This document shows, in pieces, positions 1-9,571 of a stretch of DNA of 64,000 nucleotides. This stretch comes from Malachius bipustulatus. Its lineage: Eukaryota; Arthropoda; Insecta; Coleoptera; Melyridae. A model generated the notes under the pieces. That model was not told the DNA's origin and did not search any database. It saw only the letters and a program-made list of their open reading frames with translations. Positions within the stretch are counted from its first letter, which is position 1, and each line of letters begins with the position of its first letter. The stretch covers positions 72,164,186-72,228,185 of the forward strand of contig OU342630.1 in assembly GCA_910589415.1 (NCBI GenBank), written 5' to 3'. Position numbers and translations under genes: made by a program.

Positions 1-102
1 TATAACCGGTGTGCAGGTTGGTAATTTTATCTGAAGACATTGAAATTGCAAAACTACCCATCGGACCAAAAAAAGTTGATTATGAAAGTCATTTGTCTGA
101 AA

Positions 103-117
103 GGGGGGGGGGGGGGG
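103..117. repeat. poly-G run
   Basis: An uninterrupted run of about 15 G in AT-rich DNA. It is a simple repeat that may vary between individuals or be mis-sized in the assembly. Confidence 0.9.
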
Positions 118-174
118 ACTTTCAATGATACGGAACTAGGCTCCACCATCCCCACCCTTTAAGATTTTGGCTCG

Positions 175-600
175 ATTCATGGATGTTTTTTGCTAAAACA
201 AATCTAAAAAGAAATCGATTACAGCGCTGTCTATCATGAATCCAAAAATATGTTATGGACAAATCCTACGTTGGTATTTTTGGTCGTAAAATCCAAATCT
301 CCATTAAAAAATATGGGTTCCTAACGAAAATTTCAAATTCCCTTCCCCCTACATGCAGGGGGAATTTCCAACGTATTCTCAGCCGTAAAATTAGAATCTG
401 TAATTAGCTTTCATCTAAGTTTTCAAAGTTTTGCTTTTTCCCATCCCTAGAAGGTGAAGTCGAGTTTGGTATCATTGAATGTATCCCTCCCAGACTATCT
501 CTTCCAATTGTTATTGGAAAGTTTTTTGGAGCCGATGGTTTTCGAGATGTCTTGCAAAAAATGGAAAATAGATTTTTTTGTACCCTGTATCTGAAAAAAG
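175..600 (+). repeat. Dispersed repeat, copy 1 (partner at 62.55-63.06 kb)
   Basis: This stretch shares several blocks in the same order and orientation with 62555-63060: a block around 'gattacagcgc', a 'tatcatgaat' block, a 'ttggtcgtaaaa' block, C-rich 'tccctcccc'-like blocks, and a 'atcattg(g/a)atgt' block. The match is diverged. No coding potential is seen. It is an unclassified dispersed repeat. Confidence 0.6.
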
Positions 601-1515
601 GTGCATTCTCAGACACACGGAATGGAAAAAATTTTGTTTAGGATGAGCCAAGGAACGAATCCCCTAAAAATTTTCTGACTTATTTAGGATAACCCTGTAT
701 AGGGGCGAAAAGGCCTACCTGCTTTAAAAAATAAAACTATGTCCTATTACATACGGAAACGTGTTAGGAAAGCAGCGTGTTCTGTTCTATAAGTAAAAAA
801 CCATTTATACAGTATGGGCTCACTAGGATTTCATCAGAGCGTTTGCACACAATGCGATTTTTCACGCGGCATGTCGCATGCGGTAATTTCCGAAATAATC
901 CAAGGCAATGAAAGCTGAGTTATGAGTGAAGTTATCCACGCCAATCCAACAACAGAACTAAGCTCTCTAGTATAGGAGGCACAGTTTAGTGTGAGAAAGT
1001 CTACTAGAAAGGATGTATATGAGACGTGCCATAATGGTGATCGTTGTTACAAGAAAAGTCACTAGGTTATGTCGGTTAATTATTGAAATATCATTTCATT
1101 TCAGAATTCAAAATTCCAAAAGTATAAAATTTCTTTCTTTTGAAAAAAAATTAAAAATTACCTGCTTCAGAATTTTAATAATTTTGGATTTAATTTAGTC
1201 TGTCAGTTTGACAACACCTTATTTTTGGTTGCACGAAGTCAATGAAAGAGACAAACTTTCGGTTAGTTAACAAAGGGTATAATACCATCCTCCCATGGGT
1301 CTTCCTAAGAGATACGATTTCTGCGTTGTAAAACTTATTCGATTTAAGGAAGAATGTCCGGTGTTGATAGTTGAGTGTTATTGCTGTAACGCAAGGACAA
1401 CGACAGCAGGGTGCAGTTGTTGGGTGCACGTATACTTACAGGTCTACAGGTGCAATATGGCATGACGTTCGGTGAAAAAACCAGACAGAATTTAACATAA
1501 AAATTGCGACTACAT
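601..1515. other. No recognisable feature
   Basis: AT-rich sequence without a convincing reading frame, long inverted repeat or RNA gene. Short open frames here show no domain resemblance. Confidence 0.5.
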
Positions 1516-1518
1516 TAA

Positions 1519-1667
1519 TGCCCGTATTCACAAACGATAATTTCCTAAATAATTACGTAATTATTTAAATGAGTGAGATGGAGATATGCAGTTTTTTTGC
1601 AATAGAATGAGATGGGGATAATTGATTACGTAATTATTTAGGAAATTATCGTTTGTGAATACGGGCG
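1519..1667. mobile_element. Harbinger-type MITE, copy 1
   Basis: A 149-bp element with near-perfect terminal inverted repeats of over 40 bp starting TGCCCGTATTCACAAACG. It is flanked by a 3-bp duplication TAA (1516-1518 and 1668-1670). TWA duplications are typical of PIF/Harbinger elements, so a non-autonomous Harbinger is the best call. Near-identical copies lie at 33792-33941 and, in inverted orientation, 38149-38298. Confidence 0.85.
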
Positions 1668-1670
1668 TAA

Positions 1671-2699
1671 GTATTTTACACAACTTTTCTGGAAAAAATT
1701 TCGGGGGTATTCTTGGAGGGTACTCCATACCCCCCAAACCCCCCGGAGGTTCATCTTATTGGTTATATATAATATGCTAACAAAATTTAATTTTTTTTTC
1801 GACTTGTTTTCTACCCAATCCACGAACCACCAATGAAAAAAACTTTTAGTGGGGGCCCGCCAAAAACATTTGGCGGGATAACTGCTCGGATAACTTCGAA
1901 ATTACCGCGTCCGACATGTCGGACGAAATATCATGCATAGAAGCTCCGTATATTAAGCTTTCTAGCAAATCTGAATGAGTACGTTACAAGGAGAGAGATC
2001 AGTGAAGAATATTTAACATGTGAATCATGAACTATTAAGAAATTTTGAGCTCCCTGTATACCAAAACCCTAAATAAGAGGTAACGAAGACATATAGACGG
2101 CAAGGGTAAATAGAATTTGCATGCGAAATTTGATTCTAAATCTTTCGTAGGGCCAAATATTTCGTTCAGGAATTGAGGCCAAGTTGAATTTGTTAAGGAT
2201 GTGTACCGTTATCGCACACGCAATGGATATCTCTGTTATTGAAAACATACAGCAGGGTGCAATTAAATATGTGTGGTTGAGATATACGTATATAGAAACT
2301 ATATAGTTTCTCGATTACATTATTTACTTTCGAGGACTTCATAGCCTTCAACAACATTTTGCAACTTTTATTTAATTTAAGTAGGTAATCAAAGGAGTGT
2401 GATTTATTTGGAATCAAAACAAAATTAGAAGGATTAACGAAACTGTAATAATTAATAATAACTTATACAAAACCTGTAAGCATCAAAAACTAGCAACCAT
2501 TGCATTGACAGAACTTCAGAGAAAAGTGTGATTTAAATTGATAATGATAATTCTCCTTCTGATAATATGTAGGTATAGTTAAATGAAAATATATTTTTTA
2601 CTTCCGGTCACATGTATATGAAGATAAGTCGAAAAATGATTAAAGTATAGCCTTCAACTTTAATTAAACACGATTTAAATTTTCAATTAAATCCTTTTA
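1671..2699. other. No recognisable feature
   Basis: AT-rich non-coding sequence. No supported gene, RNA or repeat boundary is seen. Confidence 0.45.
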
Positions 2700-2706
2700 A
2701 TAATTA

Positions 2707-3060
2707 TTGCCATGTCCCTCTGATATAAACAGCAGTTATCCCCAAAAGTATGCATTAAAGTGCCATAAATCCATCAGCAAAATATTATCGTCGAGATTGC
2801 AAGATTGTGACATGATTAATCTAGCTGATGAGTTTCTAAAAGAAAAGGGATACAAAGTTTTCCATTTGCCATTCCATAATCACTTTAACCCAATAAAATG
2901 AGAATTATAATCCTCCATTTTCTTCGCAAAACCAGAGTGGAATTTATTGCTTAGGCCTTGTCTGAATGTGCTAAAGACAAATGGAAAAAATTTATGTGCG
3001 TTGTGAAAATCTGGCGAGGGAAGATTGTTCGCAGGAAATGGAGCATACTTACATCAATTT
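2707..3060 (+). pseudogene. Decayed DDE transposase, C-terminal end
   Basis: The frame at 2707-2901 contains LADEFLKEKGYKVFHLPFHN followed by HFNPIK. In IS630/Tc1-mariner-like DDE transposases of insects the last catalytic motif sits in a context of the type 'G-hydrophobic-LPPY-x4-NPIE', so this looks like that region with the catalytic Glu changed to Lys. Beyond the stop, other frames still carry a W-K-K-rich tail (about 2965-3050) resembling the usual C-terminus. No N-terminal part is visible upstream. It is dead: truncated, frame-disrupted and lacking the catalytic residue. The family is moderately sure, the exact subfamily is not. Confidence 0.5.
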
Positions 3061-3391
3061 TTCCCTTTATTATTGCTTAAGATTCTGATGTAGTGCGATG
3101 AGCCTAATAGTAGGTATAGTGAGATTATGAAGAACGATTTAGGTTCTAAAAAATATGATAATGTTTTGTTTTGGGGAGTTAATGGAGTTTATTTCATTTT
3201 GTGGTAAATTCCATTTAATTTATTTGTTTTTTTTTTAACTGCACATAATTATCTGAATTATACCTATAGGAGTTGTCCCAGCTCACTCGAGTCGGTCTCT
3301 GCGGGCCAAACCATACATTTCTTTAAAAAAAATTTTAGAAATTCAAATCACGGTCACAATTCCTATACCTAATTTAAAATTATTTTAGACT

Positions 3392-3640
3392 ATACAGAGT
3401 GTCCTATATAAGAGTGATATATCAAAGTAATGTTTTTAAAATGGTATACATACTTACTCTTATGTTAGATTTAGGTAGGTATTGAATTTTTAGATTGTCT
3501 GAGAAGGAAAAATAAAACTGGCTTTCACAGTAGTTTAAATTTAGAAGTTGAGAAGTTATAAACAAATGAAAATCGCAATTTTTAAGTTCAAGGCAAAGTA
3601 CACCGAAAACGACTCAAGGTAGAGAAAACAGCTTGCATTG
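3392..3640 (+). repeat. Half copy of fold-back family G
   Basis: It starts near an ACAGAGTGTCC tip. It contains the markers of family G: a 'cagattgtctgaga'-like block and 'ataaacaaatgaaaatcgca'. The same markers occur in both arms at 11.2-12.0 kb and 44.7-45.2 kb. Only one arm is present; the sequence then changes into the unrelated promoter/hairpin region at 3.65 kb. Confidence 0.6.
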
Positions 3641-3725
3641 ACGTATGTAGACGTTTTCACAGCCGACTTCCATTGAAATCGTTCCGGGCTTTTGTACCGT
3701 GGTACATGGAGATTTACTCCGAACT

Positions 3726-3756
3726 TTTCGTCTACAGCTGCGGTAGACATCATCAG
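3726..3756 (-). other. Hammerhead-like hairpin (Penelope-like signature)
   Basis: On the minus strand: CTGATGA (3756-3750), one extra T, a perfect 6-bp stem GTCTAC/GTAGAC (3748-3743 with 3735-3730), then GAAA (3729-3726). This matches the two conserved strands and stem II of a hammerhead ribozyme, motifs known from Penelope-like retroelements. A convincing stem I/III and cleavage site were not found, and the extra T is non-canonical. It may be an inactive remnant. The same layout occurs at 59788-59816. Confidence 0.4.
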
Positions 3757-3773
3757 CGGTTATACGTGTTTTA

Positions 3774-3843
3774 GTGATAACTGACTGGACGTGGACAGCA
3801 GAGAGAAGGCTCCTATTTATAGAGTGTTGGTCTGATGACGTCA
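3774..3843 (-). promoter_or_regulatory. CRE + TATA + initiator-like core promoter
   Basis: Read on the minus strand: a perfect palindromic CRE/ATF site TGACGTCA (3843-3836), then CTATAAATAG (3822-3813), then an initiator-like CAGTCAGTT (about 3789-3781). The hammerhead-like hairpin lies just downstream. The order and spacing resemble a compact pol II promoter of a retroelement. The initiator is a little further from the TATA box than the usual ~30 bases. Confidence 0.5.
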
Positions 3844-3919
3844 TACTCCCTCCACTAGCTATCTCCACCATAGCAGCGGCCGGTCTCTCCGATTGTATAA
3901 TAGATTTCTGAGTCACACT

Positions 3920-4404
3920 CCTCTATCATTTTTTGCATGATTTCAATTTTTTTTTTATTATTTTTCGAAAAAATAACAAAACAGTGCGATAGAAAACTAT
4001 CAAAATCGGCAAAAAATTCGGCAGGCCATTTCGACTGTTTCCCGCGTCGGTCATTTTATCTTCCTGTATTTTCTCAATCATGATCTTCTTTTCAAATTTT
4101 TTTTCTTCAACATATAATTTGAAGTCTTATCTTCATTTTGTCTCGCATATATGGGTACTTTTAACGAAAAATAAAAAATTTCCTCACTTGTCGAAAATTA
4201 GCTTACACTTTTTTTTAATTATTAAATCGATGGAATTTCTTTTTTATTTTTTTGAGCATTCAATTATGAATGATTCTGAAAATTAGAAAAGCAATCGCAA
4301 CGACAATTAAGTCACCTACATGCGGGTGAACAAAGTTTTCAAATTGGTCTTTTAATAACGAAAATATGACAAGTTTAAAAAATAATTTTTATTAAAAGCA
4401 TGGT
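3920..4404. other. AT-rich spacer
   Basis: T-rich DNA with no supported feature. Confidence 0.45.
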
Positions 4405-4582
4405 AGCCTGGTTTATCGGTACCTGCCAAGCAATCTGACATAATACCTATACCTGCTCAGCGCTATGAAATTCAAATGGCAGCGTGGCGGAGTATAAAAA
4501 GACGAGTAAAAACAGGTGTTCACATGCGCACTTGTATTTTATTTAGTATGAGTCGAGTGGTCGAGTAGTAGATGCCGTTAAA

Positions 4583-4625
4583 ATAATAATAATAATAAAA
4601 TATAATAAAATAATAAAATAAATTG
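4583..4625. repeat. AAT-rich microsatellite
   Basis: Imperfect run of AAT/AAAT units (aataataataat then ataataaaataata). Simple repeat. Confidence 0.85.
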
Positions 4626-4891
4626 CGTTCTATAATAAAACACCTTATAAAATTTTAAAATATTTTTTTAGCTCTTGAGAATACGTTGATCTAATGTTTT
4701 TAATTTTTTGCACAATTTCATTCTGCTCAACCTGGATTCCCATCACTTTCCTGCATGTTTTCATATAAGCTGCCTGCCGCATTTGCCGATTTTTATATCT
4801 CTCGTCTCTAACATCCCACGGGCCTGGATGCAAAACTGACCTGGAATCTTCACCTGCAGAAGGCGATTAATAAAAGTAAAATGGCACACTG

Positions 4892-5287
4892 ATGGCATGC
4901 AGAAGGTCATTCAGTAAAACATGGGGACTAAAACCACGCATGGTACATTGGCTGTATATTGCCGTGGTCAGACCCATACTAACATATGGCTGTCTAGTCT
5001 GGTGGCCAAAGATCAACCAGAAACAAGCCATTATGAAAATTCAAAGTGTTCAAAGACTTGCATGCTTAGGCATCACGGGAGCCATGAACACTACATCAAC
5101 GACAGCACTGGAGGCCATACTTGACCCACCTCCTCTTGACATTCATATTATTAAGAGCAATGCACGTTTGGGTGCCTACAGGCTGAAACAAAACCAAAAC
5201 TGGGACAAATCTGGGAAAACCGGGCATTCCAGAATAACACTGATACAATCGCAGATCCTATTCTGGAAATGCAATCCGATGGTATGA
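4892..5287 (+). pseudogene. LINE reverse transcriptase, C-terminal part
   Basis: The frame reads CRRSFSKTWGLKPRMVHWLY, then VRPILTYGCLVWWPK, then IQSVQRLACLGITGAMNTTS, then a LDPPPLDIHI block. These match the thumb/C-terminal region after the catalytic YADD in insect RNase H-bearing LINEs: the WLY-x-VRP-I-L-x-YG-x-xVWWPK and QRLACLGITGAM signatures. The upstream sequence from 4824 continues the same protein (LDAKLTWNLHLQKAINK) but is interrupted by a stop. The palm with the active-site aspartates lies beyond the truncation. The frame shifts before the RNase H domain, so this copy cannot make a functional polyprotein. Confidence 0.8.
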
Positions 5288-5339
5288 GTACTACGATATC
5301 ATTTGTAAAACCATTCAAGGTTCTAATGGACTGGAAAGA

Positions 5340-6044
5340 ATGGCAACAAATGGAACACCTGTGCCTGAAAAAGGGCTAGTCTGGTACACAGACGGCTCAA
5401 AGACAGAGACAGGTACCGGAGCTGGAGTGCATGGGGTGGTCCCCGGGTGCAATATTTACGTGCCACTGGAGACTCATGCCAGCATCTTCCAGGCTGAAAT
5501 AAATGCAATTAGGCTATGCGTTGGAGAGAATACCAGAAGAAACTATCGAGGTAGGGAAATCTACATCCTCTCCGACAGTCAGGCTAGCCTGAAAGCCCTT
5601 GCAGCTTATGAAATCAGATCAAAACTGGTCTGGGAATGCCTGCAAGACCTCATTGACTTAGCCAGGTGCAACGTGGTGACACTAGTTTGGGTTCCGGCTC
5701 ACCGTGGGACGCCTGGTAATGAGGCTGCAGATCAACTAGCCAAGAAAGGTGCTGGGATGAACTACACTGGGCCCGAACCAGTGTTTGGCATCCCGAGGAA
5801 CACTGTACGCGGGGCGGTGGCTCAGTGGGTAAGAAGAACCCAACATAGAGCACACTGGAACCGTATAACAGGAAACAAACATGGTAAGGTGATGATCAAG
5901 GAGCCCTCTCAAAACCTTGCCAGACAGATACTGCAACTAAATAGAATGCAGATCAGAACGGTGGTGGGTCTTCTCACAGGACACTGCCACCTAAGAGTAC
6001 CTACACCACAAACTGGGGATATACAGAGAAGAACCAGTTTGTAG
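5340..6044 (+). CDS. LINE RNase H domain (intact open frame)
   Basis: A 234-residue open frame with a complete type I RNase H domain. The four acidic positions are visible: D in VWYTDGSKTE, E in FQAEINAIRL, D in ILSDSQASLK and D in GNEAADQLAKKG; the conserved His is in WVPAHRGTPG. This domain degrades the RNA strand of the RNA-DNA hybrid during retrotransposition. After it come about 90 residues of linker. The frame is lost just before the zinc knuckle, which sits in another frame from 6039. The first methionine is inside what was once a longer polyprotein, so independent translation is not expected. It is a retrotransposon fragment, not a host RNase H1. Confidence 0.85.
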   Translation: MATNGTPVPEKGLVWYTDGSKTETGTGAGVHGVVPGCNIYVPLETHASIFQAEINAIRLCVGENTRRNYRGREIYILSDSQASLKALAAYEIRSKLVWECLQDLIDLARCNVVTLVWVPAHRGTPGNEAADQLAKKGAGMNYTGPEPVFGIPRNTVRGAVAQWVRRTQHRAHWNRITGNKHGKVMIKEPSQNLARQILQLNRMQIRTVVGLLTGHCHLRVPTPQTGDIQRRTSL

Positions 6045-6211
6045 ACTCTGCAATAAAGAAGATGAGACTGGTTCTCATGTGATATTCGAGTGTCCAGCAC
6101 TCGCAAGAACGATGTGCGGTCCTGGGACCAATCAGTCCCGGGAGCCATCTGGCGGAAAAAACCTTGGTTAGCGAACTGCTGAACCTTGTCAAAGGAACGG
6201 AGCTCTTCTAA
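6039..6211 (+). pseudogene. LINE C-terminal zinc knuckle and tail, frameshifted
   Basis: In a different frame from the RNase H domain the sequence reads EEPVCRLCNKEDETGSHVIF followed by ECPAL: a C-x2-C-x8-H-x4-C knuckle. A short tail ending in ELLNLVKGTELF and a stop follows. This is the usual end of RNase H-bearing insect LINEs. A single frameshift near 6000-6040 separates it from the upstream frame. Confidence 0.75.
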
Positions 6212-6814
6212 TCAAGGAAAATCTAAATGTGAGAAATACAATAAGCACGCTGGCTTCAATGTTTGGGACCACATAAACCATCTCTCACATTTAGTTAAAA
6301 TACCAAATACCAAATACCAACATCCCACGGGCTCTCATGTTTGATATACTCCACAACAAATTTATATGTTGTATCTTCAGACCACCGTGCCATGTTTTGC
6401 GCAACAGTAGTAATAAAACAAAGTTTTATGAAACACTCAATTTTTTTGGTTTGTTTTGCTGAATACTCTACTAATCTGATAATCACCTGCGGCGAGACGC
6501 GTCTACACGCGTTTAGTTCAGCTGAAAAAAGGGCGGGGGAAGGCTACTCGACTTGTACTCGAACTCGACTGGAAAAATAGAATAGGATTCTATTTACTAA
6601 ACTCGACTGTTAACACGACCAAGCCAGCTGACTTGACTAAAACACAAGTGTTCACACAGGTCGAGCACTAAATTACTCGACCGCTCGACTAAATTACTGG
6701 ATACGTGTAAACCGGGCATAAGTAGTAGTAACTAAGTAGGTAGAGTTTTCTCAAAAGAAAAATCGGATTATTTCTTAATTATATTAATTATAAGAAGAAA
6801 TAGGAAGAAAATAT

Positions 6815-6874
6815 TTATTATTGAATCGCATAAAAATACACTATTTCTGCGATTGATGCGCAAGAAGGTTTTTT
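6815..6874 (+). mobile_element. 3'-end fragment of the Helentron-like element
   Basis: Contains the terminal hairpin AATCGCA...TGCGATT, the internal AAAATACACTA and the end GATGCGCAAGAAGGTTTTT, as in the full copies at 14.8, 29.0 and 57.6 kb. Only about 60 bp is present. Confidence 0.7.
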
Positions 6875-6879
6875 TATTG

Positions 6880-8220
6880 CATATTCGAATTTTACGGCTA
6901 AAAATACATAAAAAAATTGCTTCGTCCTTCTCCATAGTAGGTGGGGAAGGGGTTAATTCCCAATTTTTGTTAGGAACATATTCTTTATTGCATATTCGGA
7001 TTTTATTTGTGAAAATACGATGGATCTGCCTGAAACATTCTTTTTTTAGTTTCATGATAATAAGGTCTTGTAGGCAATAAATTCAATTTTTTCAATTTGT
7101 CTGAAATTGAAAAAAAAATCCAAACATCCAAAACAAATTTCAGAGAAATTCTACGTATTGATATCCTTGGATGCCCATTCCAGACGAACAACTTTCATTT
7201 TCCACTTTTTTTTTGGTCCGTTGCGTCGTTTCTAATATAGGCTCAAGACAAACTAAACACCCTGCATTATAAATTGTGTACTAATTAGTAGGTATTGATC
7301 CCCAAGCTACTTCCGAATATTCTAAACAAGCGGCTTGTTGCTCTAACTTGGTCCTTCCAGATTAAAGATGAAACTCGTCACTCCAAGAATTACTTCTAAT
7401 TATTTGATCTTACCTCTTATATTTACTCACTAACTTATCTTATACTAACTGAAGAGTATCGTTAATTACTGTAATATAAATAAAAAATCTTCATTCACAT
7501 ACCGAAATAAGCAGCTACCTCTACCTTTAAACTTCCACCTCTTTAGTAGGATTTTCCTTAGTAGGATAATCCATAACAAAATTTTAATAATTAATTAAAA
7601 CGCCAATTTGAGATCAAAATTGCCGCTTACATCTGCCAGTTCTTAATGGCTTGAATCAAAAGATCGCTCGAAGCAAAAAATCGTTCGAAGCAAAAAATCT
7701 GCTATAGTCCAATAAAGTCTAAAAAGTCATACGTATCGATTAAGAATACACATCCTTTTGATAGTTCGATTTATTTTGTTTCATATACTGGTTCTCATAG
7801 ATACCGTCAAGTTTGTCTAAACACTCCATCCCGCATAAATAAGTATACGTCAACATTGGTTTTGAATGAGAATTAAATGCACAACACAGAGGATAGAATG
7901 TCATTACGTGAATAAATTTTATGTAGTTGTCAGTGGCTCTCAAACTGACGTAAGCGGTTCAATTCATTTTTTGAATGATTCCTTCAATAATTACGCTCGT
8001 TCACAACTTGACAATTATTAACTGTTTGACATTTTCTGGTGAAATTAAAAATATTAATTCGGACGGTTAGTGAGACGTCACATCTGACTTTTTAAAGTTA
8101 ATCCTACTATACCTGATGTTTATGGGAATTTTAGGTATTTTATGTTAATATTTCTAATAAAAATCATAAAGGCAAACGGTAGGTCTGTATATCAGTACTT
8201 ATGGCATTTGTTTATGACAG
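6880..8220. other. No recognisable feature
   Basis: AT-rich DNA. A small direct repeat of a CGAAGCAAAAAATC unit lies at about 7667-7700. Nothing else is supported. Confidence 0.45.
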
Positions 8221-8222
8221 GT

Positions 8223-8292
8223 GACCGTGGCCTAATGGATAAGCTTCTAGACTCTTGAACAAAAGGATCCGGGTTCAAACCCCGGTAGGGCG
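8223..8292 (+). repeat. tRNA-Arg-like SINE head or tRNA pseudogene
   Basis: It has a pol III A box TGGCCTAATGG (8228-8238) and B box GGTTCAAACCC (8272-8282). The T arm CCGGG/CCCGG is perfect. The start GACCGTG-GCCTAATGGATAA resembles arthropod tRNA-Arg with a two-base deletion. The 3' acceptor strand no longer pairs with GACCGTG and the anticodon stem is weak. It is therefore not a working tRNA but a tRNA-derived SINE head or pseudogene that may still be a pol III promoter. Confidence 0.65.
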
Positions 8293-8310
8293 AAGAGAAA
8301 CAATATTTTT

Positions 8311-8609
8311 GTTGCGTTCAAAGCTGCTGGCAGGAAACCGGAAGTCAACATCGCCGAACGCCACGCTGTTTTGAAAAATGCTGCCAGCTGCTGCCAAGGT
8401 TGTCCAGCTACTGAAATCTACGCTTTTTCAAAACAGCTCTATTGCTGTGACTGTCTATTCTTTTTTTGAAGGTTTTCATTGTTTTGACAATTGACAAAAA
8501 TCACAGTTTAGCAGCACAGCTAGTTTTTGGCTCGTTCAACAGACACACATCGGCAGTCAAAACAGCGATTTTGCTGTCAACTCAACACCTGACGGCTTTG
8601 AACGCAATC
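8311..8609. mobile_element. ~300-bp inverted-repeat element (MITE)
   Basis: The ends TTGCGTTCAAAGC (8312-8324) and GCTTTGAACGCAA (8595-8607) are perfect inverted repeats. Further inverted blocks (CGCTGTTTTG and CAAAACAGCG) lie inside. It directly follows the tRNA-like unit. No coding capacity and no clear duplication is seen. Confidence 0.65.
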
Positions 8610-9440
8610 TATATCTCTTCCATACGAAATATTACCAAATAATAAAATTAATTGTGACATTTAGTAATAGAGTGTCAAGGAATCGAGCCATTGCCATAGC
8701 AACATTAATATGAACAAGCAGAATTAATGATAAATTTATCCACTTGCATTCTTTCTTCCTCGATACAAAATATCCAATAGCAAACAGCGATATTTGAGAA
8801 ATCCAATGGGTGTAATAACGTATGAGTAGAATTTTCAGCGAAATTATTGGAAACTGAAACCCCTGTGTTCGAATTCAACTCTCGTCATACCTACTAGGAA
8901 TTTCACTTTTTCGCATGTTTCTAGTGGAACTTTTCGACCATCCTGACAATATGTTCATTCGCAGATTTTACTTAACAGATTCTACTTTGAGTAGAATTTG
9001 AGTAGAGTTGTTGAAGAATTTACAAATTTTAAATTGGTCCGTCGCTATAAACGACTGATTTTCTTTAATAGACAAGATGAAATAATTACTTAGAGTGATA
9101 CTAATTTGCCTCGTCAACACCATCACTGAAAAAGCAGCTCCCTCATATTTGAATAATAAAAATATGAGAAAAATGGACAAATTACAAAACGACAGTCTAT
9201 CTCTATATCTACGATTTGAAAGAAAGCATGTCATCATCATGCTATGAAAAAAATGGAAACTTGATATTAATGAGCTTTTTTACAATCTAACGCGAAAAGA
9301 ATAAGTAAAACTTCACTCTAGTTTGAGGATTAAAATATAATTAATAATTGAGGATTAAATAAACTGGCTATACAAACGAGATCCGGTCGAATATAATACC
9401 TACATAATTGGGCTTACCAAGAGTTTTCCATCATTCCCCA
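8610..9440. other. No recognisable feature
   Basis: AT-rich spacer upstream of the TATA box at 9447; no supported gene. Confidence 0.4.
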
Positions 9441-9446
9441 GAAGGA

Positions 9447-9453
9447 TATAAAA
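9447..9453 (+). promoter_or_regulatory. TATA box upstream of a small two-exon gene
   Basis: TATAAAA about 120 bases before the ATG at 9572. An A/C-rich start region about 30 bases downstream (near 9480, ATCACAA) would leave a 5' UTR of roughly 90 bases. Confidence 0.4.
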
Positions 9454-9571
9454 CGCAACCTCACGACCAAATACCGGATTAAGATCACAATTTTCCATCA
9501 ACACCTAGGAGCTCTCAACGGAAACGTACGTATTCGTAAATGTTAATGAAGCATTTGAGTAGTAGGCAAAT

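Larger units (their letters stand above)
4824..6319 (+). mobile_element. 5'-truncated LINE (RNase H-bearing, I/LOA/R1-like group)
   Basis: A non-LTR retrotransposon fragment holding the end of the reverse transcriptase, an RNase H domain and a C-terminal CCHC knuckle. It ends in three ATACCAA-like tail repeats (about 6295-6319). It is flanked by a target-site duplication ACATCCCACGGGC (4811-4823 and 6320-6332). The 5' truncation, short-repeat tail and long duplication are hallmarks of target-primed reverse transcription. RNase H places it in the I/LOA/R1-like group rather than in RNase H-lacking clades such as CR1 or RTE. The open frames are long, so the insertion is fairly young. Confidence 0.85.
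4645..6393 (-). pseudogene. MADF-domain gene split by a LINE insertion
   Basis: The first part runs from ATG at 6393 to about 6319 and reads MARWSEDTTYKFVVEYIKHE then SPWDV. The second part runs from 4809 to a stop at 4645: RDERYKNRQMR, a V-E-Q-N-E block, then KIKNIRSTYSQELKK. Together these 79 residues match the MADF (Myb/SANT-like DNA-binding) layout: W-x-E near the start, a central YKNR, and K-x-x-I/L-R-x-x-Y-x-x-E-x-x-K at the end. The reading frame resumes exactly across the LINE if one copy of its 13-14-bp target duplication is counted. Such proteins bind DNA and accompany PIF/Harbinger transposases or act as host regulators. The frame stops soon after the domain, so a second exon or truncation is possible. 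Confidence 0.75.
4406..6718 (-). mobile_element. Putative PIF/Harbinger-like element carrying a MADF gene
   Basis: The proposed ends are GCCTGGTTTA at 4406 and its near-inverse TAAACCGGGC ending at 6717, about 10 bp with one mismatch. The right end continues as A then TAA, which fits a TAA duplication; the left duplication is not clear. Inside both ends are inverted 'tcgagtggtcgagtag'-like blocks (about 4553 and 6672). MADF/Myb-like proteins are the usual second gene of Harbinger elements, which supports the call. About 1.5 kb of its length is an inserted LINE. Boundaries are tentative. Confidence 0.4.

Noticed and set aside
1519..1667. CRISPR-like or rho-independent terminator reading of the long inverted repeats
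   Set aside because: Repeats are dispersed single elements with target duplications in eukaryotic DNA, not regularly spaced arrays or terminators.
3614..3916. 100-residue minus-strand open frame across the CRE-TATA region
   Set aside because: It runs upstream and through the promoter motifs and the hairpin, has no domain resemblance, and is better explained as a frame that happens to stay open over a regulatory sequence.
8223..8292. Functional tRNA gene
   Set aside because: Acceptor ends do not pair and the anticodon stem is weak, despite good A and B boxes; called tRNA-like instead.
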